This document shows, piece after piece, positions 28,366 to 38,400 of a stretch of DNA of 64,000 nucleotides. The DNA comes from Psychrobacter arenosus. GTDB lineage: Bacteria > Pseudomonadota > Gammaproteobacteria > Pseudomonadales > Moraxellaceae. Every line of letters starts with the position of its first letter. Position 1 is the stretch's first letter. The notes beneath the pieces are model-generated. The model saw nothing but the letters and a program-made list of their open reading frames with translations, was not told the origin of the DNA and made no database searches. The position numbers and the translations under genes were made by a program. The stretch is taken from NCBI RefSeq assembly GCF_904848165.1, contig NZ_LR884459.1, forward strand, positions 2,790,001-2,854,000. Reading direction: 5' to 3'.

Positions 28366-29730
28366 ATGAATGCGATAGAAAAACGAGCCATCGCAGGCGT
28401 GGGAGGCATTTTTGCCTTGCGTATGATTGGTCTGTTTATGATCGTGCCGGTATTTTCAGTGTACGGCAACGATTATACTCATGCGACGCCGCTACTGATT
28501 GGTCTGGCCGTGGGTATCTATGGTTTAGGCCAGGCTATTTTTCAAATTCCAATGAGCTTGGCCGCCGATAAGTTTCCGCGTAAGCCGATGATTCTTATAG
28601 GCCTGATCATGTTTGCTTTGGGCGGGGTATTAGCGGCTACGGCGGATAGTATTTACCAAGTGATTATTGGTCGTGCTTTGGCGGGCAGTGGCGCAGTCTC
28701 CGCTATTTTGATGGCTTTGCTGGCCGATGTGACCCGTGAGCAAGTGCGCACCAAAGCGATGGCTGCAATGGGGCTGACGATTGGTACTTCCATCATGCTA
28801 GCCTTCGCTATTGGGCCGATGTTGGTCTCTAGCCTGAAAATATCGGGGCTATTTTGGTTGACGGCAGGTTTTGCAGTGGTGGCAATGATATTGTTGGCTT
28901 TTGTGCCTACGCCAACCCGCGTGCTCACTCATAATTTAGCGGATAAATCGATTGGTCAGCAGCTCAAAGATGTATTGGCGGTCGGTGATTTGAATCGCTT
29001 ACATTTTGGGATTTTCGCATTGCACCTGACGATGACTGCTATTTTTGTCATTGTGCCCCATCAATTCTCTGAAGTATTGGGACTGAGTGTGCGCCAGCAG
29101 GGCTACGTGTATCTGCCGCTGTTGTTCGTCGGCTTTGCCATTGCCATTCCCTTTATTATCATCGCTGAAAAACGACAAAAAATGCGCCAAGTGTTTTTAG
29201 CGGCAATAGCGTTAATGGTAGTCGCCTTAGCCAGTTTAGCCGTCGGTAGCCAGTTGGGCGTTGGCTTAATTATAGGGTTGGGGCTATATTTTATTGGTTT
29301 TAACTTATTAGAGGCCACCATTCCCTCGTGGATTTCTAAGCGTGCACCTGTAGCCAATAAGGCGACGGCGATGGGATTAAACTCGTCCAGTCAGTTTTTT
29401 GGTGCTTTCGTTGGGGGTGCGCTAGGGGGGTTATTATTAACGCAAAGTACGTTGTTGGCTTGGGGTATTTTGGCCATCGTTATGGCAGTGGCGCTGTTGT
29501 TGATTATGCCCATTCGTCAGCCGCCTTATCTTAGCAGTACCACGCTAAGTATTCCCAAAGACGTTAATATCCAAGCTTGGTCGCAAGAAATCATGGGCAT
29601 TGCAGGGGTAGATGACATTGTGGTGATGGCCGCAGAGCAGGTCGCTTACCTCAAATTAGACAAACAAAAACTCACCGATATTTCGCGTCAACAGCTGTCG
29701 CGAATGACACTAACACAACTAGATATTTGA
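28366..29730 (+). CDS. YajR-like MFS transporter
   Basis: A 454-residue major facilitator with 12 membrane helices and a soluble C-terminal ferredoxin-like domain of about 65 residues (from about 385; SIPKDVNIQAWSQEIMGI, GVDDIVVMAAEQVAYLKLD). That domain is the YAM domain that distinguishes YajR. Motif A is conserved in the loop after helix 2 (SLAADKFPRKPMI). The substrate is not established for the family. The order uvrA, transporter, ssb is common in Pseudomonas relatives. TATAAT at 28330-28335 lies upstream of the ATG at 28366. ssb follows at about 50 bp. Confidence 0.88.
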   Translation: MNAIEKRAIAGVGGIFALRMIGLFMIVPVFSVYGNDYTHATPLLIGLAVGIYGLGQAIFQIPMSLAADKFPRKPMILIGLIMFALGGVLAATADSIYQVIIGRALAGSGAVSAILMALLADVTREQVRTKAMAAMGLTIGTSIMLAFAIGPMLVSSLKISGLFWLTAGFAVVAMILLAFVPTPTRVLTHNLADKSIGQQLKDVLAVGDLNRLHFGIFALHLTMTAIFVIVPHQFSEVLGLSVRQQGYVYLPLLFVGFAIAIPFIIIAEKRQKMRQVFLAAIALMVVALASLAVGSQLGVGLIIGLGLYFIGFNLLEATIPSWISKRAPVANKATAMGLNSSSQFFGAFVGGALGGLLLTQSTLLAWGILAIVMAVALLLIMPIRQPPYLSSTTLSIPKDVNIQAWSQEIMGIAGVDDIVVMAAEQVAYLKLDKQKLTDISRQQLSRMTLTQLDI

Positions 29731-29781
29731 CCATAAATTCGTTAAAGTAAGACTCAAATCTCTTTTATAAAGGATGCAATT

Positions 29782-30408
29782 ATGCGCGGCGTAAATAAAG
29801 TTATTATTGTCGGCAACTTAGGAAATGACCCTGAGACTAAGCAGTTTAGTAATGGGGGCAGCGTCACTAATATTTCTGTAGCAACCTCAGAACAATGGAC
29901 TGATAAGCAAAGCGGTGAAAAACGTGAAGCGACAGAATGGCATCGTATTGTATTATTTAATCGTTTAGGCGAGATTGCGGCCCAGTACCTGCGTAAAGGC
30001 AGCCAAGTCTATATCGAAGGCAGTCTGCGTACCCGTAAATGGCAGGATCAAAATGGCCAAGATCGTTACACGACTGAGATTCGCGCCGATCAAATGCAGA
30101 TGTTAGGCAATGCTGGTGGCAGTGGTACTTTCCAAGGTAATAATAATGGTGGCATGCAGCAGCCTACTAATGACACCTATGGTGGCTATAACAACAGCAA
30201 CAACAACAATAGCCAAGTAGGCTATCAAAACCACTCAAACAATCAAAATAATCAGTCGTATGGCAACCAAGGCTCACAAAACAATCAAGGCCAAGGCAAT
30301 CAAAATAGCTTCAATAAGAACCCACCTGCCCAACAGCAGAATAATGCACCAAAGCCCAATGCTATGCCCATGTCTGATGCGCCAGTAGACGATGATATTC
30401 CGTTCTAA
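29782..30408 (+). CDS. ssb: Single-stranded DNA-binding protein
   Basis: Coats single-stranded DNA in replication, repair and recombination. The OB fold occupies residues 1-112 ([60 protein letters not shown]). A long Gly/Asn/Gln-rich flexible linker follows, and the acidic tip DDDIPF recruits partner proteins. The linker at about 113-195 is more Asn/Gln-rich than in E. coli, giving 208 residues rather than 178. A terminator follows. Confidence 0.98.
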   Translation: MRGVNKVIIVGNLGNDPETKQFSNGGSVTNISVATSEQWTDKQSGEKREATEWHRIVLFNRLGEIAAQYLRKGSQVYIEGSLRTRKWQDQNGQDRYTTEIRADQMQMLGNAGGSGTFQGNNNGGMQQPTNDTYGGYNNSNNNNSQVGYQNHSNNQNNQSYGNQGSQNNQGQGNQNSFNKNPPAQQQNNAPKPNAMPMSDAPVDDDIPF

Positions 30409-31614
30409 AGGCCAGTTAAACGATATTGAGTAAGTTATTGGTAAACCATTAGAAGCCCTGCTATTGCAGGGTTTTTTTATGGGTAAAAGAAAGATTTAGG
30501 GGCTATATATCAGCTTGTAAGCAAAAGTTAAACTTACTATTGTGTAAGTTAGGTTAGGCCATAACTGCTAAAATTGATTTAGAATCAGCCTTTTAGCGGT
30601 TCACCTTATCATCGAACGGTGGAAGGCATGGTAGGAATATATAGTCAATATAGCTATGAACAATAGTTCGTTTATATAAAGGAGTAAAAGACATAGGTAG
30701 CATATTAATGAATAAAGCTATACTTAAATCGATTCACTTTATTAGCAGGCTTTAATTATTAAAGAATAAAATACTAGCTTAAAGTTAAAAATATTAAGTA
30801 ATGTCAGTAGCTTAAGTAAGTAAAACGTAAGTAATAATCAGGGGTTAAATAGGGCTAAATAGTAATTATTTTTATAATTTAATTTTTAAAACGCCACCAT
30901 TTATTTTTTATATTTAAGAAATACAACATACTGTTATCTTTTATTCACCACCGTTTAAAACACTTTAATTTCTTTTATTTTAATTTTATGCTAGGATTTG
31001 TTTGCCTTCTTAAGGGCAGGGTTAAAAAATAGCAAACTATAATCGTATATTTATTTATAGGATGCCACCACTAAGCTAGGTTTAGCTAAAAGACATGGTT
31101 CAGTTTAATAATATAGATTGTCTATGGATTATTAGCAGATGTTTTTTTACTAAATCTAGATTAGGATAATAAAAGTGGTCATATTGAGTTATTGATTTTC
31201 TCTGCTAATGTAAATTCTCTAAAAACTTAAATAAAGACTAGGCTTTTATAGAAGCTAAGATAGGCTTAGATTAATTATGCTATTGCTAATACTCTAGATT
31301 CAAAATATGGGTTTTAGAGGTAGTAGAAGGCTAAAGCAATGAGTAATTAATTTGAGTCTAGGGTCACCGCTGATTGATGGCAGTAGCCTTATAGAAGTAG
31401 TATTTGGTTTAAAAGTAGTATTAATTGTAGTACCGATTAAAGCGAAGTATGAAGTAAAGATACAACGGTTATGCAGTGACCTTCTTATAGTGTTTCTACT
31501 ATCGGAAGTTGCTAATGAGTGAAACGCCCTATGGGTAATTTTACTGACCGTACTTGTATAGAAAACCCACTGAAGTATTCATTTTATTTTTTACATTCCA
31601 TTGCCGAGGTAATT
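30409..31614. other. 1.2-kb AT-rich non-coding region upstream of hns
   Basis: This is the longest gap in the window. After the ssb terminator (30456-30478) there is about 1.1 kb of strongly AT-rich DNA with frequent A/T tracts and no coding frame with a ribosome binding site. It most likely holds the promoter and control region of the H-NS gene; curved AT-rich DNA is also the binding target of H-NS itself. A small RNA could be hidden here, but I cannot define one. Confidence 0.5.
30456..30478 (+). terminator. Rho-independent terminator of ssb
   Basis: CCCTGC (30456-30461), a 4-nt loop, GCAGGG (30466-30471), then seven T. It lies 48 bases after the ssb stop. Confidence 0.88.
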
Positions 31615-31938
31615 ATGACTAAGAAAACCGCTGTAGATTTAGCGTCATTAAACGTTGATGAGTTAATGGCAATCACGCAAAACGCTCAACAGCTTATCGT
31701 TGAAAAACAACACCAGCGTTTATACGATGCTTTTGAAAAATTCGAAGAGATTGCAGAGTCATGCAATAGCACTATCGATGAAATCCTAAAAGCCGGTGAG
31801 CAGCTAGAGAAAAAACGCAGCATCAAATACCGCAATCCGAACAATAGCGAAGAGACTTGGACGGGTCGTGGCCGTAAACCTACTTGGTTGGTTACTGCTT
31901 TAGACAATGGCCAAGCGCTTGAAGACTTTGCTATTTAA
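31615..31938 (+). CDS. H-NS family nucleoid protein
   Basis: A 107-residue histone-like silencer that binds AT-rich DNA and often represses acquired genes. The N-terminal two thirds is a helical oligomerisation region (residues about 8-70, with DELMAITQNAQQLIVEKQ and a following coiled coil). The C terminus carries the H-NS DNA-binding signature YRNPNNSEETWTGRGRKPTW. The start is the ATG at 31615 because GAGGT sits 4 bases upstream and the protein then has the usual H-NS size. The longer frame from 31519 would add 32 residues unlike the family. It is followed by a terminator, so it is monocistronic. Confidence 0.93.
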   Translation: MTKKTAVDLASLNVDELMAITQNAQQLIVEKQHQRLYDAFEKFEEIAESCNSTIDEILKAGEQLEKKRSIKYRNPNNSEETWTGRGRKPTWLVTALDNGQALEDFAI

Positions 31939-32013
31939 GGTTAATAGCTGCGCTGGTTAGCAAAAGACTAGCTACAATAGCGGCTGTCTGCTACTAGATA
32001 GCCATTAAAAAAG

Positions 32014-32050
32014 AACTGGTACCTTTATTTTAAGGGGCCAGTTTTTTTTT
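32014..32050 (+). terminator. Rho-independent terminator of the H-NS gene
   Basis: AACTGG (32014-32019) pairs with CCAGTT (32038-32043), inner CCTT pairs with AAGG, and a run of nine T follows. Confidence 0.85.
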
Positions 32051-32279
32051 GTCACCTAAGAGGTATTGTTTGTTATGATAATGGCATTTTATCGCAGTCT
32101 CTTTGGCGGCTATAGTCTGGTTAATTGTGGCTATCTGCCTGCTACCTTATGAGCTCCGGCCTTCATAGGACTGTAATAGAGTGATTTTTGGCAGACTGTA
32201 ATACCTTAGTAGGGTGGAGCAGGTAAGCTGGCTAGGATAAACCCCTTTTATCACTCGCTATCTTTGGTCGCTCATTATT

Positions 32280-32316
32280 TTTTGATTTGCTTTTGATTCG
32301 CTTTTGATTCGCTTTT
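32280..32316 (+). repeat. 11-bp tandem repeat upstream of gspN
   Basis: The units TTTTGATTTGC, TTTTGATTCGC and TTTTGATTCGC follow each other, then TTTT. That is three copies, two identical and one with a single difference, ending about 20 bp before the gspN start. It may be a simple slippage repeat in the promoter or leader. Confidence 0.7.
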
Positions 32317-32336
32317 AACCAGTAGGGTAAAGACAT

Positions 32337-33137
32337 TTGACTGTGGCTCCTTCTTTCTCACAAAAACGCCCGCGTAAACTCTGGTGGCTCATTGGCGCCG
32401 TACTGTTTGCGCTGTGTGTGTTGGTGCAAATGCCCGCGGCTTGGATTGTGCAGAAATATGCCCCTGCAACGCCTTATCTGCAGCAAGTGTCGGGCAACTT
32501 ATGGCAAGGCGCTGCTATTTGGCAATTGCCACAGGCGAAAAACACCTTAACTGGGGCGGTCACTTGGACGTGGCAACCGTGGCAGCTGTTTTTAGGCCGG
32601 GTAGGGGCTAAAGTGACCGTTACCTCGGGCAAGTCGCAGTTGGCAGGTGAGGTGGCGATGAGCCGTGGTGGCTGGTCGCTCAATGATATGTCAGGTAAGA
32701 TTACTGAAGAGACTTTGGCGGGGGTTGTGGATTGGCAACTGCCTAAAGCGTCCATTCAGGTTAATGCTTTAAGCCTAAACAAAGACAATGAGCGTGGTTT
32801 TGTAGCGGCTGATGGCCAACTAACTTGGGTCGGTGGTGAGTTGGGCTACCCTAATGGTGGCAAGACTTATCAGTTGACACTACCAGCGCTACGCGCAGAC
32901 TTTAGTAGTGAGCAAAAAGGGGACAAGTCGCTATTGCATGCCAATCTACTCGATAATAAAGACAAACGCCTCGGTGATCTATATTTGGACGCTGACAATA
33001 TGCTCGATGTCAATTTGACCCAGCGTTTATTAGAAAATATGCCGGAGTATAAAGGCCAAGCGCCGCAAGATACGTCGGTAGTTAGTGTGCGTCAGCCCCT
33101 GTTAGCAGGTCTATCCTCAGCTGCAGGAGCGCAGTAA
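32337..33137 (+). CDS. gspN: Type II secretion system protein N
   Basis: Inner-membrane component of the type II secretion apparatus. It has a basic N terminus (SQKRPRKLWW), one membrane helix at about 16-36 and a large periplasmic region. Family features include NLWQGAAIWQL and, near the end, LDADNMLDVNLTQRLLENMPEYKG. The usual length is about 250; here it is 266. The start is TTG at 32337 with AGGGTAA upstream; a GTG at 32343 is equally possible. gspC starts at the very next base after the stop, so the two form one operon. Confidence 0.85.
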   Translation: MTVAPSFSQKRPRKLWWLIGAVLFALCVLVQMPAAWIVQKYAPATPYLQQVSGNLWQGAAIWQLPQAKNTLTGAVTWTWQPWQLFLGRVGAKVTVTSGKSQLAGEVAMSRGGWSLNDMSGKITEETLAGVVDWQLPKASIQVNALSLNKDNERGFVAADGQLTWVGGELGYPNGGKTYQLTLPALRADFSSEQKGDKSLLHANLLDNKDKRLGDLYLDADNMLDVNLTQRLLENMPEYKGQAPQDTSVVSVRQPLLAGLSSAAGAQ

Positions 33138-34052
33138 ATGGCCGTTACGCTAACCTCTTATTCTAAACAGCTAATGAGTGGCTTAAATCGTTTGTCAGGC
33201 TGGCTGCTACTGCTCGCCATTGCTTGGTTATGTTGGGCTATTGCGCGGTTATTATGGCTGGTACTCGCCCCGCCGCATGCGCCTATGCTGCCAGTTACGC
33301 CGCTACAACCTGCTGCTGTAAATACCACGGATTATGCCAGTAGTTTTATGATATTTGAGTCGCCAGCCGCCGCTACAGCGCCTACGCAGCCGCCACCGAA
33401 CGTGGCTTTAAAAGGGGTGATGTTGGCCATGCCTGAGGCCAACTCAGCGGCACTATTAGATGTGAATGGTACGGTCAAAAACTACCGCGTCGGTAGCCTA
33501 TTAGAGAGCACTGGGTATAAGTTGATTGCTGTCGCTTGGAATGAAGTCATCATTGCCGATCCTAGCGATAAACAAGTGGTGATTACCTTGACTCAGCCCT
33601 TAGCGCTAGACCAAGGTCAGATGGCCGCCAATAATGGGGCAGGACAAGTGAGTAATAACCGCTTATCGGCCGGCAATGATCTGCAAGCAGCAGCTATGCC
33701 AGATGAAACGGCTACAGAAGCCACAGAAACAGGCAGGGTAGATAATAGCAATCCGCAATCTGCTATTACTCAAGCCGTTGACGAGCTGAAACAAAATCCA
33801 GCGAGCTATCTCAGTCGAATGGGCGTCATGGCCACTGGTGAGGGCTACCAGGTCACTGCGGCGATGCCAGATGGGCTAAAGAATAGATTGGGTCTAGAGC
33901 CAGGGGATAAGGTGTTATCGGTCAATGGTCAAGCCGTAGGCAGTAATCCGGGCCAAGATGCCGACTTACTTGATAAAGTGAAACAATCAGGTGGCGCGGA
34001 AATAGAAGTACAGCGTGGCGATCAAGTGATCACTATTCGCCAACAGTTTTAA
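33138..34052 (+). CDS. gspC: Type II secretion system protein C
   Basis: Connects the inner-membrane platform with the outer-membrane secretin GspD. It has one membrane helix (about 20-40), a homology region (about 90-160: PPNVALKGVMLAMPEANSAA, VGSLLESTGYKL) that binds the N0 domain of GspD, a linker rich in Ala, Thr and Asn, and a C-terminal PDZ domain (about 220-300: GLKNRLGLEPGDKVLSVNGQ). The length (304) and domain order are standard. It directly abuts gspN, and gspD follows after a gap of about 200 bp. Confidence 0.93.
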   Translation: MAVTLTSYSKQLMSGLNRLSGWLLLLAIAWLCWAIARLLWLVLAPPHAPMLPVTPLQPAAVNTTDYASSFMIFESPAAATAPTQPPPNVALKGVMLAMPEANSAALLDVNGTVKNYRVGSLLESTGYKLIAVAWNEVIIADPSDKQVVITLTQPLALDQGQMAANNGAGQVSNNRLSAGNDLQAAAMPDETATEATETGRVDNSNPQSAITQAVDELKQNPASYLSRMGVMATGEGYQVTAAMPDGLKNRLGLEPGDKVLSVNGQAVGSNPGQDADLLDKVKQSGGAEIEVQRGDQVITIRQQF

Positions 34053-34286
34053 TTTTACGCGCTATTTAGAACAGCGTGGACAGCACGGTTAATGCGCTAA
34101 AAATCATTTTTATTAGTCAGCAATAGCAGTAGCTTTACAGCGCTAGTTTCAGCACAATAGGCGCGGCACGGTAATGATTAGTTTGCTATAAATAAAGTCA
34201 CGAATGACTGCAGCCTTAATGGCTAGTGAGCTAACAACGGGCAGTGAATGTTTGCAGGGATATACATACATAATGGGTCATACTAC

Positions 34287-36632
34287 ATGCTAAGTTTGCA
34301 TAAATTTTTTAACCATACCATTTGCACAACTCGAGGTAGCGCGCAACCAAAGCCGTTATCCCGCAGTATTTTAGCAGCCAGCTTGTCTTTGACGGTGCAA
34401 TGGTCTCGGCCCTTTTTGCTAGCCGCTCCACTATGGGCGCTCTCTTATAGTGCCGTGCATGCTGAAAGTTGGAAAGTGAACCTGCAAGATGCCGATATCA
34501 AGGCTTTTATTAACGAAGTAGCGACTATCACTGACCAAAACTTTGTGTTAGACCCACGTATCAACGGTAATGTCACGGTGATCTCTAATCGCGCTTTATC
34601 TAAAGCAGAAATCTATCAATTGTTCCTTAGTGTCATGCAAGTCAATGGCATTGCGGCCATCGATACGGGCAGTACTATCAAGCTAGTCCCTGACAATGTC
34701 GCCAAACAATCGGGCGTAGCCGTAGATTTAAACGGGGATATGGTGGGCGAGGCGCTGACCACTCGCGTTATCTATTTGACCAACACGCAAGCGGCAGAAG
34801 TGCTTACCGTTATTCGTCCGCTTATGCCGCAATCCGCACATGCTGCGGCTGTCCCTGGGATTAACGCCTTAGTCTTATCTGACCGTGCTGATAGCCTTAA
34901 CGAGCTGACCGTGCTCATTCGTGATCTCGATAGTAATAATAACGATACTATGAGCGTTATTCCGCTGCGCCACGTGGACTCAGAGCGCATGATGGATTTA
35001 CTGAGTGCGATGACAGGCATTACTAGTGCAGATAAAACTCAAGGGGTAAACCAACTTAAGATTATCGCTGACCCTTCAGGCGATAGACTGTTGGTCAAAG
35101 GCAGCCCCGAGATGATTGCGAAAGTACAGAGCATGGTCAACCAATTGGACACCATGCCGTCTAAACGCTTAAGTGGCTTAAGAGTATTTCGTCTCAAATA
35201 CGCCAGCTCAGGGCATATTGCAGAAATGCTTAGAGGTTTATTGTCTAATCAGTCGATCAACAGTACCGGCGCTACTTCGACGCTGGAGTCGGCGTCGCTA
35301 GCCGACTCTGCTACTGGTTCCACAGCGTCTTTGGGCACTGCGGAAAGTTTGAATACTAACGCCTCCTCATCAGGACTAGGCGCGCTCAATACAGGCAATG
35401 GCGGCAGCGCAAACAATCAAAAACCCTTTAGTATTATCGCTGATGAAACCCAAAACGCCGTCATTGTGAATGCGCCGCCAGAATTAATGATAGAAATTGA
35501 AGAGGCAGTTAATCAGCTAGATACCCGCCGCGCACAAGTTTTAATTCAAGCCGCTATCGTGGAAGTATCTGGTGATGATGCCAAACAACTGGGCGTACAG
35601 TGGGCCTTAGGCAATGCCAATAGTGGCTACGGGGTGATTAACTTTAATAATGTAGGCGCCAGTGCAACCTCGCTTGCTGCCGCAGCTTTAAGCGGCTCAA
35701 CCGCAGGTATTAGCAGTGCAGCAGGGTCGATTGCCGGGGCTTTACTAGGCATTGGGCAAAGCGGTAAAGACAGCGATGGCAATACTCGCTTTTACGGTGC
35801 AATTTTACAGGCTTTAGACTCCTCTACGAGTGCCAACTTACTGTCTATGCCGTCTATTTTGACGCTAGATAATGAGAAAGCCAGTATTCTAGTGGGACAA
35901 AACGTCCCTGTGGTCACCGGTTCTTATACCACCAGTGGCAACTCCTCGACCAATCCTTTCCAAACTATCGATCGCCAAGACGTAGGTATTAACCTTAACG
36001 TAATTCCGCATATCGGTGAAAATGGCACGGTGCGCCTGGAAGTTTCGCAAGAAGTCTCTTCAGTAGTGGGCGGCACGGCAGGCAGTAGCAATGGTTTAGT
36101 GACCAATAAGAGTCTAATTAATACCACTATTTTGGCGGATGACCAACAGACCATCGCATTGGGTGGCTTGATGCGTGATAACACGACTAATGGCGCTCAA
36201 AAAGTCCCAGGTTTAGGCGATGTGCCTCTGCTCGGGCGTTTATTCCGCTCAGACAACAGCAAAACCGATAAAAGTAATTTGATTATCTTTTTACAGCCGA
36301 CTATTTTACGCAATGGTGGGGCCGTAGCCAGTGTCACAGAGCGCCGCTACAATCAAATGCGGACGATGCAATTGGTCATTGATAAGAATGGCACCATCAA
36401 GCAGTTACCGATGACGGGGGTGCAAGGTTGGGGCGATCAAGTGGACCCTAATTATAAATTGATGCCTTTGAATCCCCTTGTACCACCAATAAATCAGTTA
36501 CCACCAGTAAAGCAGGCACCCTCACAGCCGGTAACTCAGTACTCTAATGACCCGTACTTAAGCAGCCCATACCCTGTGACTGAAACCCTGCCTAGCAATA
36601 CTCAACAAGGCTTTACCCGAGTTTCACCTTAG
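34287..36632 (+). CDS. gspD: Type II secretion system secretin GspD
   Basis: Forms the multimeric outer-membrane channel through which folded proteins leave. After a long leader ending near SAVHA, the N0 domain begins with ESWKVNLQDADIKAFINEVA. Repeated N1-N3 domains follow, with a Ser/Asn-rich insert in N3 (about residues 325-385), then the secretin core. Core motifs are VPVVTGSYTTSG, the conserved KSLINTTILADD stretch and VPGLGDVPLLGRLF. The C-terminal tail is Pro/Gln-rich. The start at 34287 gives the shorter leader; an in-frame ATG at 34248 would add 13 residues and neither has a good ribosome binding site. gspE-gspM are not nearby. Confidence 0.95.
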   Translation: MLSLHKFFNHTICTTRGSAQPKPLSRSILAASLSLTVQWSRPFLLAAPLWALSYSAVHAESWKVNLQDADIKAFINEVATITDQNFVLDPRINGNVTVISNRALSKAEIYQLFLSVMQVNGIAAIDTGSTIKLVPDNVAKQSGVAVDLNGDMVGEALTTRVIYLTNTQAAEVLTVIRPLMPQSAHAAAVPGINALVLSDRADSLNELTVLIRDLDSNNNDTMSVIPLRHVDSERMMDLLSAMTGITSADKTQGVNQLKIIADPSGDRLLVKGSPEMIAKVQSMVNQLDTMPSKRLSGLRVFRLKYASSGHIAEMLRGLLSNQSINSTGATSTLESASLADSATGSTASLGTAESLNTNASSSGLGALNTGNGGSANNQKPFSIIADETQNAVIVNAPPELMIEIEEAVNQLDTRRAQVLIQAAIVEVSGDDAKQLGVQWALGNANSGYGVINFNNVGASATSLAAAALSGSTAGISSAAGSIAGALLGIGQSGKDSDGNTRFYGAILQALDSSTSANLLSMPSILTLDNEKASILVGQNVPVVTGSYTTSGNSSTNPFQTIDRQDVGINLNVIPHIGENGTVRLEVSQEVSSVVGGTAGSSNGLVTNKSLINTTILADDQQTIALGGLMRDNTTNGAQKVPGLGDVPLLGRLFRSDNSKTDKSNLIIFLQPTILRNGGAVASVTERRYNQMRTMQLVIDKNGTIKQLPMTGVQGWGDQVDPNYKLMPLNPLVPPINQLPPVKQAPSQPVTQYSNDPYLSSPYPVTETLPSNTQQGFTRVSP

Positions 36633-36717
36633 ATTTTAGACAGTGTTTTTAGATAAGGTTATGGGTCGGCATGTCTGCATATATATAGACTAGAGATAAG
36701 CCAATAGGAGCTCCGTT

Positions 36718-36918
36718 ATGGATAAAAAGCACTGGTTTAAACTGGGCGCCGTTGCTGTAGCCTTGCTGCTACTCCCACGCCGCAGTAGCCGCCAAGCCCA
36801 AGATACTGTCTATCAAGATACTGCCTATAATGATAAGGAGACTAGTAATACAGACTGCACTAGTCAGTCCGTACCGAGCCATCCGGAAACTGAGGAAAAG
36901 GCTCAGTCTGACTTATAA
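36718..36918 (+). CDS. Small hypothetical protein with membrane anchor
   Basis: A 66-residue protein with a short hydrophobic helix at residues 8-20 (LGAVAVALLLLP) preceded by KKHW, then a hydrophilic tail rich in Asp, Thr, Ser and Glu. AGGAG stands 7 bases before the ATG at 36718, a strong argument that it is translated. It follows gspD by 85 bp. The function is unknown and no family is recognised. Confidence 0.55.
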   Translation: MDKKHWFKLGAVAVALLLLPRRSSRQAQDTVYQDTAYNDKETSNTDCTSQSVPSHPETEEKAQSDL

Positions 36919-37164
36919 GCTGTTTTAGCGACTATTCTTATTAGCGTGATAACGGCTCTATCTCCTTACTCTGGGCGCTAAGCTTATCGAGTTATTGGGC
37001 TTTTATCTCGCCAGCGCTTAGCCCGTAACAAAGGTCAACCTATCTTCAGTGTGGCTCATGTTATTCTTAAAGGTATCAATGATTAACTAACACGCCTTGA
37101 GTCTTTCCGTACCTGCAAAATTGCCTAGAGCGTGTCGTTGCACCCATCGCCTAAGGTACTCTTT

Positions 37165-38157
37165 ATGCCCCATACTTCATCTTCAACAGACGCTTCCGCT
37201 CTATCTACTGAGTCTTTTTTAACTAATGAGCCTTGTAGCTGGCCTTACGCTGCCCGCTATCCGCTGATTGATACTCATACTCATTTTGATGAGCCTGTAT
37301 TTATAGCAGATAGAGCCGAGCAAATTGTGCAGACGAATGCTGCAGGCGTGCATCATTTATTGTTAGTAGGCTATCTACGGCGCTATTTTGAGCGCATGTG
37401 GGAGACGCAAGCACAGATTAATATCTTTGATTATCAGTCGTTGCCTCTGTCACAAGATGTCGCTCCTCTACGAGCCCATGTGGCGTTAGGTTTGCACCCT
37501 GTTTATATTGATCAGCATAGTGTGGAAGACTTGCAAGAGATGCAAGACAGTTTAGCTCGACATGATGATATTATCGCAATCGGTGAGATTGGTCTGGATA
37601 CCTTTACTGCGCAGCTTAAGCTACCTGAGATGTTGGCTAAGCAAAAACAGTACTTTAGCGCTCAATTGGATATGGCGGTCGCCCATGAGCTGCCCGTCCT
37701 TTTGCACATTCGTAAAGCCCATGCGGATGTCCTAAAAATTCTTAAGCAGCACCGTTATGATGCGCATACGCTAGGTGGTATCGCCCACAGTTTTAGTGGC
37801 GGTGAGCAAGAAGCAAAAGCTTTTGTAGCCTTGGGTTATAAATTAGGCGTCACAGGTCAGGTTACTAACCCTAATGCCAAAAAACTTCGTCGAGCTTTGG
37901 CAGCGGCTGTGCAGCAATATGGCTTGTCCTGTTTGGTTATTGAAACCGATTGTCCAGACATGCTTCCCATAATGTGTCAGCCTACTCACTCGACAGAGTC
38001 CCATAATTCAGCACCTACCCGCAATACACCAGCAAATTTGCCGCACGTATTAGCCACCTTAAGTGAGCTGTTTGCAGTACCGCTGCCCGAGTTAGCCGCC
38101 CAACTATGGTACAACAGCTGTGCAGCCTTAAACGTGTCTTGGTCTTATCCCAAATAA
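37165..38157 (+). CDS. TatD family metal-dependent hydrolase
   Basis: A TatD-type nuclease fold (3'-5' exonuclease activity is known for E. coli TatD). Metal ligands are visible in IDTHTHFDEPVF, the Glu of IGEIGLDTF, LLHIRKAHADVL, GIAHSFSG and ETDCPDM. There is an N-terminal extension of about 40 residues and a small insertion near QPTHSTESHNSAPTR. The start is the ATG at 37165, with AAGG about 9 bases upstream; a GTG at 37132 would add 11 residues. The family has several branches (TatD, YcfH, YjjV) and I cannot choose between them. Confidence 0.9.
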   Translation: MPHTSSSTDASALSTESFLTNEPCSWPYAARYPLIDTHTHFDEPVFIADRAEQIVQTNAAGVHHLLLVGYLRRYFERMWETQAQINIFDYQSLPLSQDVAPLRAHVALGLHPVYIDQHSVEDLQEMQDSLARHDDIIAIGEIGLDTFTAQLKLPEMLAKQKQYFSAQLDMAVAHELPVLLHIRKAHADVLKILKQHRYDAHTLGGIAHSFSGGEQEAKAFVALGYKLGVTGQVTNPNAKKLRRALAAAVQQYGLSCLVIETDCPDMLPIMCQPTHSTESHNSAPTRNTPANLPHVLATLSELFAVPLPELAAQLWYNSCAALNVSWSYPK

Positions 38158-38400
38158 CCGGGCTAAGGCTTTTAAGCTACGTCATAATTTGGTAAGTGCT
38201 GCGTTACCATCTTTTATTTATTGTCTATTAATGAACAGCGCTAGCGTTATATCGACAAATAACGCTTATAATAGAAGGCTGTAAGAAGCTTTTATCTAAA
38301 GCCATTATTAAGTGCAGAAAATATAAATAGAAAGCATCAAAGGCATTCGTACATTCTTTAAAAACTCACAGTTATTTACCGAAATAGGATTCAGTCATCT

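Larger units (their letters stand above)
31939..32336. other. Intergenic region hns/gspN
   Basis: 398 bp with no gene. It holds the hns terminator and, at its end, an 11-bp tandem repeat (32280-32316) directly upstream of gspN. Confidence 0.4.

Noticed and set aside
31519..31614. Upstream extension of the H-NS frame by 32 codons
   Set aside because: The added residues do not resemble H-NS and the ATG at 31615 has a good ribosome binding site.
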